The position numbers and the translations under genes were made by a program. From assembly GCA_949294195.1 (NCBI GenBank), contig CASFGK010000005.1, positions 1-64,000 on the forward strand: a stretch of 64,000 bases of DNA. Reading direction: 5' to 3'. The notes beneath the pieces were generated by a model. That model searched no databases. It saw only the letters and a program-made list of their open reading frames with translations, and was not told the origin of the DNA. This DNA is from an uncultured Bacteroidales bacterium. GTDB lineage: Bacteria; Bacteroidota; Bacteroidia; Bacteroidales; UBA932. Shown here one piece after another: positions 24,612 through 31,231 of this stretch (positions within the stretch are counted from its first letter, which is position 1; the number at the start of each line of letters is the position of its first letter).

Positions 24612-26489
24612 TCAGAATCTCCTGTCCAGTTCCTCTACTGGCAGTATAGTCATGATCCTGTGGCCTGAACTGGTATATTCGGCATTGGAACAAGCAAACA
24701 AAGCGTCTATAAGTCTCTGTGCCTCAACAGGTGAAGTCAGAGCATCCTGCCCTGCGGCACCTATTTTCGCAAAACGCTCCGCCATAGTGGATGCCATGGT
24801 TTCAGGAAGGAGACTGCTGTCATCAGACAGTACGGATATAAGGTCCGTAACCATGGCCTGCATCTTTCCCGGCTCGGCAGAATAGCCTTCCGGTACACCG
24901 TTGACAACGACAGTATCATTCCCGAACGGCCTGATGTCAAATCCAAGCGAAGAGAGAATTTCCGAATGTTCCTGAAATATAAGGACATTCCCGACTCCCA
25001 CCTGTACAGATACAGGGAAAAGGGCCGTCTGGGTGACATGAGCGTTTCTGGAATAAACCTGGAGGAATTTCTCGAACAGGATGCGTTCAGTAGCCCTTCT
25101 TATATTTATCACAAGCAGCCCTGACCTTACCTGCGTCATTATGTACTTTCCCTGTACTATCAGTACACTCCTTGAAGGCAAAGTCTTGTCCTCAAACAAT
25201 TTGCCATAGTCATCCCTCTTGTCGACATACTCTGACGGGCCGGGATAGCGGAAACCGCTTTCCTGACCGGACGGAGCAGCGTCCTTAAAATCAGGCATAT
25301 ACCCTGCTTCATCAGGGGAAAATCCTCCTATTACATTTGTAAAATGCTGTTCTTCAGACGGGAAGCCGTCATTATCAAAGGGATTGTACGCAGGATCGGT
25401 ACCTATTGAAAGCTCTCCTGACGGATACAGGTCAGCAAAATGTTTTCCGAAAACAGGAATGTCGGGAGTTCCCTCCACATCGAAGTCTATGCCGGAACCG
25501 AAAGAATTTTTTCCCAGCGCTTCCTTGATACACGCATACAGGATCTGGAAGATGACGCTGTCCTCCTCAAACTTCACCTCGGTCTTGGTCGGACTGATAT
25601 TCACGTCCACTGTTTCAGGAGAAGTTTCCAGATATATGAAATACGACGGGCTACAGCCTTCCGGCACAAGTTTCTCGTATGCCTTCATCACAGCCTTGTG
25701 GAAATAAGGACTCCTGAAGTAGCGTCCGTTAATGAAAAAATACTGGTTGCTCTGGGTCTTTGTGGATGCGTCCGGCCTGGCCACATAGCCGCTGACCTTC
25801 ACGACCGATGTCTCCGTCCGGATATCCACGAGATTCTGCGCGACATTCTTCCCGAACATATCCTGAATCCTGAACTTCAGCGACTTGGCAGGCTTTAGCA
25901 CATAGATTTCGCGGTCGTTGTGCACCAGATCGAATTCCTTGTCATGACGGGTCAGGGCAACATGCGTGAATTCCGAAACGATATGCTTGAATTCCACATT
26001 GTCCGACTTAAGGAATTTACGGCGTGCCGGTACATTGTAGAAAAGATTCCTTACTGAGAAACCGGCTCCTGCCGGAGTAGAGATTTCACTGGTGGAAACA
26101 TGTCTTGAATCTGCAAACACCACTTCGCATCCGAGTTCATCGCCGGGACGGCGTGTCCTGAGCGTGACCTCCGCTACTGCAGCTATCGAAGCCAGAGCCT
26201 CCCCCCGGAATCCGAAGGTAGTTATGGCCGACAGGTCCTCTTTGGTCGCTATCTTGGATGTGGCATGTCTTTCGAAGCACACCACGGCATCATCAGGCGA
26301 CATTCCGCAACCGTTGTCAATCACCTGTATAAGCGTCTTGCCGGAATCCCGTATGACTACCGACACATGGTCCGCTCCGGCATCTACGGCATTCTCCATA
26401 AGTTCCTTTACCACAGAGGCCGGTCTCTGTACAACCTCCCCTGCGGCTATCATATTGGCTATGTTTCCCGGTAGTATCCTTATATCCAT
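24612..26489 (-). CDS. mutL: DNA mismatch repair protein MutL
   Basis: A 625-residue protein starting MDIRILPGNIANMIAAGEVV. The GHKL ATPase shows ELMENAVDAGA, VIDNGCGM, RHATSKI and GFRGEALASIAAV within the first 110 residues. The C-terminal dimerisation domain is present. Where endonuclease-type MutL has DQHAxxERI, this one has VINIRRATERILFEKFL, and the terminal CPHGRP motif is replaced (TSSGHRIMTI). So the nicking site appears absent. It couples MutS recognition to repair. It is the second gene of the operon after a small membrane protein. Confidence 0.95.
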   Translation of the reverse strand: MDIRILPGNIANMIAAGEVVQRPASVVKELMENAVDAGADHVSVVIRDSGKTLIQVIDNGCGMSPDDAVVCFERHATSKIATKEDLSAITTFGFRGEALASIAAVAEVTLRTRRPGDELGCEVVFADSRHVSTSEISTPAGAGFSVRNLFYNVPARRKFLKSDNVEFKHIVSEFTHVALTRHDKEFDLVHNDREIYVLKPAKSLKFRIQDMFGKNVAQNLVDIRTETSVVKVSGYVARPDASTKTQSNQYFFINGRYFRSPYFHKAVMKAYEKLVPEGCSPSYFIYLETSPETVDVNISPTKTEVKFEEDSVIFQILYACIKEALGKNSFGSGIDFDVEGTPDIPVFGKHFADLYPSGELSIGTDPAYNPFDNDGFPSEEQHFTNVIGGFSPDEAGYMPDFKDAAPSGQESGFRYPGPSEYVDKRDDYGKLFEDKTLPSRSVLIVQGKYIMTQVRSGLLVINIRRATERILFEKFLQVYSRNAHVTQTALFPVSVQVGVGNVLIFQEHSEILSSLGFDIRPFGNDTVVVNGVPEGYSAEPGKMQAMVTDLISVLSDDSSLLPETMASTMAERFAKIGAAGQDALTSPVEAQRLIDALFACSNAEYTSSGHRIMTILPVEELDRRF

Positions 26490-26515
26490 TCCCTGCGCAA
26501 GCCCTCACAAGACAA

Positions 26516-26809
26516 CTACCAAAGCAATGAATAGAATTTCGCTATATACACCAGTGCTATGAAGAAAATCAGCAGCCCGATCGCCCCGATGATTTTCTGG
26601 GCCTTGTTGGCCCCGCGCATGCGCTGGTAGTTCCCGTTCCGGAAGCTGCCTTTCAGATAGGAACCCGGAACATACTTTTCTTTCTCCAGACGTCCGTCCA
26701 CTTTTCCGAACTTCTCTTTCAAGGCTTCCTTCTCAGGGTCATAATACCGGGGCCTGTAGTTGAACACCCGATGCTCCGGCGTTCCAAAGAAACTGAAATT
26801 AAATCCCAT
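26516..26809 (-). CDS. Small conserved membrane protein of unknown function
   Basis: A 97-residue product starting MGFNFSFFGTPEHRVFNYRP at the ATG at 26809. Residues 1-65 are basic and soluble (RPRYYDPEKEALKEKFGKVD). A single C-terminal helix is at about 75-95 (IIGAIGLLIFFIALVYIAKF). I recognise the N-terminal FNYRPRYYDP pattern as recurring in Bacteroidetes hypothetical proteins next to mutL, without a known function. It leads the operon with a 26-base gap to mutL. An in-frame ATG at 26836 lies inside the -7 element and is unlikely. Confidence 0.75.
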   Translation of the reverse strand: MGFNFSFFGTPEHRVFNYRPRYYDPEKEALKEKFGKVDGRLEKEKYVPGSYLKGSFRNGNYQRMRGANKAQKIIGAIGLLIFFIALVYIAKFYSLLW

Positions 26810-26833
26810 AACAATCCGTTTAATGGCAAAATA

Positions 26834-26841
26834 CAAATGTA
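26834..26841 (-). promoter_or_regulatory. -7 element of the mutL operon
   Basis: The minus strand reads TACATTTG, a full match to TAnnTTTG, 24 bases before the ATG at 26809. A -33 TTG is not obvious. It is divergent from the ispF element. Confidence 0.55.
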
Positions 26842-26863
26842 CTGATTTTTTGTCTTATTTCGC

Positions 26864-26871
26864 TATATTTG
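26864..26871 (+). promoter_or_regulatory. -7 element of ispF
   Basis: TATATTTG matches TAnnTTTG and lies 19 bases before the ispF ATG. The -33 element is not clear. It shares a short divergent intergenic space with the mutL operon. Confidence 0.55.
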
Positions 26872-26890
26872 CAGCATCAATTTTTCAGAC

Positions 26891-27370
26891 ATGACAGATA
26901 TCAGGACAGGCAACGGCTATGATGTCCACGCACTTGCGCCAGGACTGCCGCTTTTTCTGGGAGGAGTCGAAATAGAAAGTCCGGTAGGCTGCGTCGCACA
27001 TTCAGACGGAGACGTAGCTATCCACGCGCTATGTGACGCCCTTCTGGGAGCTCTCGCTCTGGGAGATATCGGGAAACATTTTCCCGACACATCGGACGAA
27101 TTCAAGGGAATCGACAGTAAAATACTGCTGCACAGGACAATGAATTTGATAAAGGAGCATGGATACCACATAGGGAACGCCGACATCACAATAGCAATGC
27201 AAAGGCCGAAACTCGCACCTTATATCATGCAGATGAGGCAGACACTCGCCGCTGTAATGGGGACAAGTCCGGACCGCATATCGGTAAAAGCCACTACTAC
27301 CGAAAAGCTCGGCTTTGTGGGACGCGGAGAAGGATGCGAAGTATACGCTACGGTACTGCTGCTGAAATGA
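26891..27370 (+). CDS. ispF: 2-C-methyl-D-erythritol 2,4-cyclodiphosphate synthase
   Basis: A 159-residue enzyme of the non-mevalonate isoprenoid pathway that cyclises CDP-methylerythritol phosphate to MEcPP, releasing CMP. The metal ligands are in GNGYDVHAL (Asp11, His13) and in the AHSDGDVAIHALCDALLGA segment. HFPDTSDEFKGIDS and SVKATTTEKLGFVGRGEG complete the family signature. Length is typical. It is transcribed alone. The later window gene dxs belongs to the same pathway. Confidence 0.97.
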   Translation: MTDIRTGNGYDVHALAPGLPLFLGGVEIESPVGCVAHSDGDVAIHALCDALLGALALGDIGKHFPDTSDEFKGIDSKILLHRTMNLIKEHGYHIGNADITIAMQRPKLAPYIMQMRQTLAAVMGTSPDRISVKATTTEKLGFVGRGEGCEVYATVLLLK

Positions 27371-27450
27371 CAGGCAGAACACTGTACAGGAACATATACT
27401 CACGGATTTCCGTGAAGAACATAAAAACTTCAAAAAATCTCACCAAAATA

Positions 27451-27480
27451 TTGCAATTTCAAAAAACCTTTGTACCTTTG
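27451..27480 (+). promoter_or_regulatory. Promoter of the Gln-Met-Val tRNA cluster
   Basis: TTG (27451-27453), 19 bases, TACCTTTG (27473-27480): a textbook Bacteroidetes promoter, 33 bases before the first tRNA. Confidence 0.85.
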
Positions 27481-27513
27481 CAGTCCCAAAACAAAAAGTA
27501 GAGGGAAACATAT

Positions 27514-27584
27514 TGAGATATGGTGTAATGGTAGCACTACAGATTCTGGCTCTGTCAGTGAGGGTTCGAGTCCTTCTATCTCAA
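27514..27584 (+). tRNA. tRNA-Gln (CTG)
   Basis: Acceptor TGAGATA pairs with TATCTCA; the anticodon loop is TTCTGGC between ACAGA and TCTGT, giving CTG; the T-loop is TTCGAGT. CCA is not encoded. Confidence 0.93.
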
Positions 27585-27644
27585 CAAAATCCAGACAGCA
27601 CCGTCACTTCGGACGGTAAGTCTACAAGGACTAAAGCCAATGAT

Positions 27645-27718
27645 GGCGGGTTAGCTCAGCTGGTTAGAGCGCATGATTCATAATCATGAGGTCCGCAGTT
27701 CAATCCTGCGACCCGCTA
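27645..27718 (+). tRNA. tRNA-Met (CAT)
   Basis: Acceptor GGCGGGT/ACCCGCT (first pair G-U), anticodon arm CATGA-TTCATAA-TCATG, T-arm CGCAG-TTCAATC-CTGCG. Not the initiator, which would have a C1/A72 mismatch and GGG pairs in the anticodon stem. A lysidine-modified tRNA-Ile with CAT cannot be fully excluded. Confidence 0.9.
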
Positions 27719-27852
27719 CTAAAAGTTCTTTTGAAAACTGTTTCCGGAGAGGTCAAGGCATGCGAGTGAAGAAGAAAGGAATTTACTCTTGTAAATGACT
27801 GACTGATGACATGAAGCATAACGATGAAATCTCCTGAAAAGAAACGAAAAAT

Positions 27853-27930
27853 GGGAGCATAGCTCAGTTGGTTCAGAGCGTCTGCCTTACAAGCAGAGGG
27901 TCGGGGGTTCGACTCCCTCTGCTCCCACCA
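27853..27930 (+). tRNA. tRNA-Val (TAC)
   Basis: Acceptor GGGAGCA/TGCTCCC, anticodon arm TCTGC-CTTACAA-GCAGA, T-loop TTCGACT. Unlike the other tRNAs here, the 3' CCA is encoded (27928-27930). Confidence 0.94.
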
Positions 27931-27951
27931 CCCGAAAGGGCAAATCAAAGC

Positions 27952-27986
27952 AAAATCCTGAAGTCCAGTGACTTCGGGATTTTTTG
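27952..27986 (+). terminator. Terminator after the tRNA cluster
   Basis: AAATCCTGAAGTC pairs with GACTTCGGGATTT (one G-U) around CAGT, followed by T's. It ends the tRNA operon. Confidence 0.8.
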
Positions 27987-28040
27987 TTTCTGGCCGGGAC
28001 CGCAAAATACAGCGAAATTCCGTATTTCGCCAGTGGCCAT

Positions 28041-28124
28041 GGAGAATCCGATGAAAGTGACCCCCGGGAATCCGGGGAGCACTTTATTTTCGGACACTGG
28101 GGGTCAGTTTGAACCGGATTCTCC
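28041..28124. mobile_element. IS-end pair without transposase (MITE-like or deletion scar), contains copy B
   Basis: GGAGAATCCG-ATGAAAGTGACCCCC at 28041-28065 is an imperfect inverted copy of the sequence at 28100-28124 (minus strand GGAGAATCCGGTTCAAACTG, then ACCCCC). The inner part of the right arm, 28086-28120, matches the IS end at 1102-1135 except for one C. Only about 34 bases separate the arms and no transposase is present. It lies directly upstream of a truncated regulator. An IS21-type origin is inferred. Confidence 0.6.
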
Positions 28125-28379
28125 ACCCTTGAGGAGATCGTGGACGCATTCAAGGGAGGCGTGATGAAGAAGCTCCGTGCGGAGTTTCCGCGCTTCAAGG
28201 AGGACGACTTCAAGGTGATGTGCTACTGGTATGCCGGATTCTCCCCTACCGCCATGTGCGTTTTCATGAAAGTGGATGACATCAACGAAATCTACAAACG
28301 GAAGTCCCGACTGAAGGCCAGAATAGAAAAATCCGAATCCCTGAACAAAGAAATTTTCATAAGCCAATTACCAAAGTAA
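28116..28379 (+). pseudogene. C-terminal remnant of a Bacteroidetes TPR-type transcriptional regulator
   Basis: The frame is open from the IS end at about 28113 (an in-frame TGA lies just before) and reads FSTLEEIVDAFKGGVMKKLR, then AEFPRFKEDDFKVMCYWYAG, FSPTAMCVFMKVDDINEIYK and RKSRLKARIE. That tail is the LuxR-like DNA-binding end of large Bacteroidetes sensor/TPR regulators as I recall them. A GTG at 28140 could start a 79-residue product, but the sensor part is missing, so this is a gene cut by the IS insertion. It is followed by a strong terminator at 28455. Confidence 0.6.
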
Positions 28380-28454
28380 TTGAATTTCAGCGATATGACA
28401 GTTTTGCTATAATCCAACTAAAAACAATTATCTGACAATCAAGTATTTAAGCAC

Positions 28455-28490
28455 AAAGTGCGATGTTCTGCGACATCGCACTTTATTTTT
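28455..28490 (+). terminator. Strong intrinsic terminator
   Basis: AAAGTGCGATGT pairs perfectly with ACATCGCACTTT around TCTGCG, followed by ATTTTT. It closes the truncated regulator's transcript. The stretch 28380-28690 holds otherwise only this, the SDR promoter and a C8 tract. Confidence 0.85.
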
Positions 28491-28561
28491 AATATATTAA
28501 TCCATAATAATTTATGTAATATTATTTCTCCGTCTTTTGAGAGACGATTTCCACTCCGAAA

Positions 28562-28594
28562 TTTGGATTCCCGTCTGCCGTGAACATAACTTTG
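28562..28594 (+). promoter_or_regulatory. Promoter of the SDR-epimerase operon
   Basis: TTTG (28562-28565), 21 bases, TAACTTTG (28587-28594). The transcript would have a leader of about 90 bases that includes a run of eight C's at 28628-28635. Confidence 0.7.
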
Positions 28595-28690
28595 CAAAGG
28601 AAATCATACGGCTTTTATTTGGAATTACCCCCCCCGATTTTTTAATTTTGGTGCCGGGATTTTATTAATACAATTTAAATTATTGACAGA

Positions 28691-29488
28691 ATGGAACTTG
28701 CAAAGACAGAAAGATTCGCTGTAGTAACCGGAGCCGGCTCTGGTCTGGGTAGGTGTTTCGCACTTGAGCTTGCCGGACGGGGACTCAACACTATATTAGT
28801 GGACCTGAACAGGGGTTCAGCGGCAAAAGTGGCAGAAGAAGCACGCAGACTGGGAACAGAAAGCATTTCCATAGAGGCGGATCTGACAGACAGGGAATCT
28901 GCCGGCAGGGTCTGCGACATAATATGCGGCAACTACAGGATTTTCGCTCTTGTCAACAATGCCGGAGCAGGAGGTTCAGCCCGCTTTACAGAATGTCCGG
29001 ACGGCTATATCGAACGTATTATCAGTCTTAATGTCACAGCCGTGGCTCTGCTTACACACAGACTTCTTCCCAGCCTGATGAAAGCGGACCGTGCATTTAT
29101 CCTGAATGTGTCCAGCATGGCGGCATTCACCCCTATCGGCTACAAGACAGTCTATCCGGCCAGCAAACGGTTCATATATGACTTTACCCGGGGGCTGCGG
29201 GAGGAACTGAGGAATACCGGCATTTCACTGAGTGTCATCCATCCGGGACCTATGAAGACCAATCCTGATGTAACGGGCAGGATCGAAAGGCAGGGCAGGT
29301 TCGGCAGGATAGGATTGCTTTCCCCTGAGGAAGTGGCCCGCAAGGGAATCGAAGGCATGTTCAGAGGGGATGCAGTCATCATTCCCGGACTTATGAACAA
29401 GTTCAACAAGATACTGACAGATATCGTCCCGGCTCGAATAAGGCTCCCGCTGGTTTCAAGGATTGTCACCCGTGAACTTCAACAATAA
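28691..29488 (+). CDS. Short-chain dehydrogenase/reductase
   Basis: A 265-residue classical SDR. The cofactor loop is VTGAGSGLGRCFA (TGxxxGxG, residues about 12-24), the NNAG motif is LVNNAGAGG, and the catalytic residues are Ser in ILNVSSMAAF and Tyr/Lys in VYPASKRF. The Asp of VDLNRGS at the end of beta-2 suggests NAD rather than NADP. Substrate is unknown. It overlaps or nearly abuts the epimerase gene, so the two probably form an operon. Confidence 0.9.
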   Translation: MELAKTERFAVVTGAGSGLGRCFALELAGRGLNTILVDLNRGSAAKVAEEARRLGTESISIEADLTDRESAGRVCDIICGNYRIFALVNNAGAGGSARFTECPDGYIERIISLNVTAVALLTHRLLPSLMKADRAFILNVSSMAAFTPIGYKTVYPASKRFIYDFTRGLREELRNTGISLSVIHPGPMKTNPDVTGRIERQGRFGRIGLLSPEEVARKGIEGMFRGDAVIIPGLMNKFNKILTDIVPARIRLPLVSRIVTRELQQ

Positions 29489-29501
29489 CGAAATGCAGAA
29501 T

Positions 29502-30481
29502 ATGAAAGACATACTTGTCACCGGAGCAAACGGGCTGCTCGGAACAAACGTCATCCATGCTCTTGTCGCTGCCGGCTATAATGCAACCGGTCTGCTACGC
29601 CGCAAAGACTCTTTCAGAGGAGCATTGTCCGGCTCGCTGGAGCTGGTGGAAGGCGACATAACATCCCAAGCCGATGTCATGAGGGCCGCGGCCGGATGCG
29701 ATGCCATAATCCACTGCGCCGCCTGCACTTCGCAAAAGGCCGGCATGAAGACATACTATGATTCAATCTGGGAGGCACCAGGAATATCCTTGAAGCCGCA
29801 AAGGAGCTCGGTATCAGACGAACAGTCAATATATCCACCGCCAACATATTCGCTTACGGAAGCCTTGAACATCCCGGAGACGAATCCGGGGAATCCGTTA
29901 CGCCGTTTTCGGAATCCGGATATGTATTGAGCAAGCTTGCGGCACAGGAGTGCTTGAAAGAATACAGTAAATACGTAGAGACCATAACATTATGTCCCAC
30001 CTTCATGCTCGGCCCCTATGACTCGAAGCCAAGCTCGGGAAGGATAATACTGATGGGATACAGAAAGAGGCTCATGTTCTATCCGCCGGGAGGGAAGAAT
30101 TTCGTGGCGGTCCAGGATGTCGCCAGATGCGCGGTCTCGGCTCTGACAAAAGGAGTCCCTGGAACGGCCTATGTCATCGGCGGGGAAAACATGTCCTATA
30201 AAGACTTTTTCAGACTGATGTCAGATCGTACAGACAATAAATGCCTTATGTTCAAAATTCCGGAATGCATGCTTAAGGCCATAGGAAGACTTGGTTCATT
30301 GATTGAAAACAAATTCAATATCCCGAACGAATTCAATGCTGCCAACATGGAAATGCTCTGCATCGGAAATTATTACGGCAGTGACAGGGCAGCCAAAGAA
30401 CTCGGATTCTCATGCCGCCCTGTGTCCGAAGCTGTCGATGAGGCAATCGGGTGGTTCCGGAAAGAAAAGATAATCAAATAA
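29502..30481 (+). pseudogene. NAD-dependent epimerase/dehydratase (extended SDR), broken by a one-base deletion
   Basis: Reading starts MKDILVTGANGLLGTNVIHA (GxxGxxG Rossmann loop) and is normal to MKTYYDS near 29763. There the frame shifts: GATTCAATCTGGG gives SIWEAPG, whereas one extra A (GATTCAAATCTGGG) restores SNLGGTRNILEAAKELGIRR. That frame continues TVNISTANIFAYGSLEHPGD and, with the catalytic Tyr/Lys pair in GYVLSKLAAQECLKEY, runs to the stop at 30481. The full length is 980 bases, one short of 327 codons. The restored protein would be about 326 residues, typical of the family. Either a real pseudogene or a sequencing error at a short A-run; both halves look under coding constraint, which favours a recent or artefactual change. 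Confidence 0.85.
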
Positions 30482-30487
30482 ACCTGC

Positions 30488-30634
30488 CTATTCAGGCACC
30501 CTGACAGTTGTGCGCATCAAACATGTATTCATGGGGGATTTGGTACTTCGGACCGTTGCCAATGCGGTCATAGCCAGACTCAATGCCGTATGACACAACA
30601 CACACCGGACTACATTGAATGTACTTTTCTTCAT
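30488..30634 (-). CDS. Possible 48-residue small membrane peptide
   Basis: A minus-strand frame starting MKKSTFNVVRCVLCHTALSL with a hydrophobic stretch to about residue 26 and a polar tail. The MKKS- start followed by one short hydrophobic segment recalls small Bacteroidetes membrane peptides. There is no promoter match, and the longer frame in phase overlaps tmRNA, so it may be chance. I do not recognise it. Confidence 0.2.
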   Translation of the reverse strand: MKKSTFNVVRCVLCHTALSLAMTALATVRSTKSPMNTCLMRTTVRVPE

Positions 30635-30644
30635 CATGATATGA

Positions 30645-30679
30645 ATTTTCCCTGAATCGGTGAAACATTTTCCCGGAAT
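30645..30679 (+). repeat. Direct repeat, 13 bp with 22-bp period, upstream of tmRNA
   Basis: ATTTTCCCTGAAT (30645-30657) and ATTTTCCCGGAAT (30667-30679) differ at one base and start exactly 22 bases apart, two helical turns. The second copy abuts a TTG (30679-30681) that could be the tmRNA -33 element, though the matching -7 (GGCTTTTG, 30700-30707) is poor. The array could bind a dimeric activator; that is inference. Confidence 0.4.
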
Positions 30680-30726
30680 TGGAGTAAAATAATATAAACG
30701 GCTTTTGAAAAGCCACCGTGGACAAT

Positions 30727-31123
30727 GGGGCTGTTTTGGTTTTGACAGCACATGATATCGGACGGTAAGCACGTCGGGCGTCGGAAGTTTGCCCGTAAAT
30801 CTCAGCTTCCGAAAATTTAGTTGGCAACAACAATTACGCACTCGCTGCCTAATCTACCAAGTAGTTTAGCTTAATCGACGGCCGCCAAGGCTGCGGCTGC
30901 GACGAGTATCTCTCCAGGCTTTAGGCCGGTTATGTCTGGAATATGAGGTATCATCCAAACCGGATGCACAGAGGGACTCCTTTAAACTCTGCCAAGATTC
31001 AAAGGATAAGCTGCAGATAGCCTGTCTCCCGGCAGCCTGCAGCCGACAGCCAAAGAGAGACTAAGCGTGTAGAAAGCTGCCTGGTGCGGTGTTTGGACGG
31101 CGGTTCGAGTCCGCCCAGCTCCA
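30727..31123 (+). ncRNA. ssrA: Transfer-messenger RNA
   Basis: The 5' end GGGGCTG pairs with CAGCTCC at 31116-31122, forming the tRNA-like acceptor; the T-arm is GGCGG-TTCGAGT-CCGCC. The tag frame at 30823-30852 reads GGC AAC AAC AAT TAC GCA CTC GCT GCC TAA, giving the tag GNNNYALAA, close to the Bacteroides form GENNYALAA. With SmpB it rescues stalled ribosomes and tags the products for proteolysis. CCA is not encoded. Pseudoknot-rich sequence lies between tag and 3' end. Confidence 0.95.
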
Positions 31124-31169
31124 CAATAATGATTGGAAATCATCCCGACAGAGAGCCAAAGGACTGATA

Positions 31170-31229
31170 CATTGACTAAACAGACAAGAAGGAGAGCGAC
31201 CGCTCTCCTTCTTGTCTGTTTAGTCAATG
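31170..31229. repeat. 60-bp near-perfect palindrome between ssrA and namZ (bidirectional terminator?)
   Basis: Bases 31170-31197 are the exact reverse complement of 31202-31229: 28-bp arms with only four bases between, two of which also pair. The core AAGAAGGAGAGCG/CGCTCTCCTTCTT has the A-stem-T layout of a bidirectional terminator, serving tmRNA from the left and namZ from the right (its stop is two bases away). The arms are longer and more perfect than needed for termination. Confidence 0.8.
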
Positions 31230-31231
31230 CC

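Noticed and set aside
27700-28213. Open frames on both strands across tRNA-Val and the IS-end pair
   Set aside because: They run through the tRNA and the inverted repeats, with artefact words such as WWEQRESNPRPSACKADALN.
30488-30841. 117-codon minus-strand frame overlapping the 5' part of tmRNA
   Set aside because: The upstream half is antisense to ssrA. Only the last 48 codons outside ssrA are kept, at low confidence.
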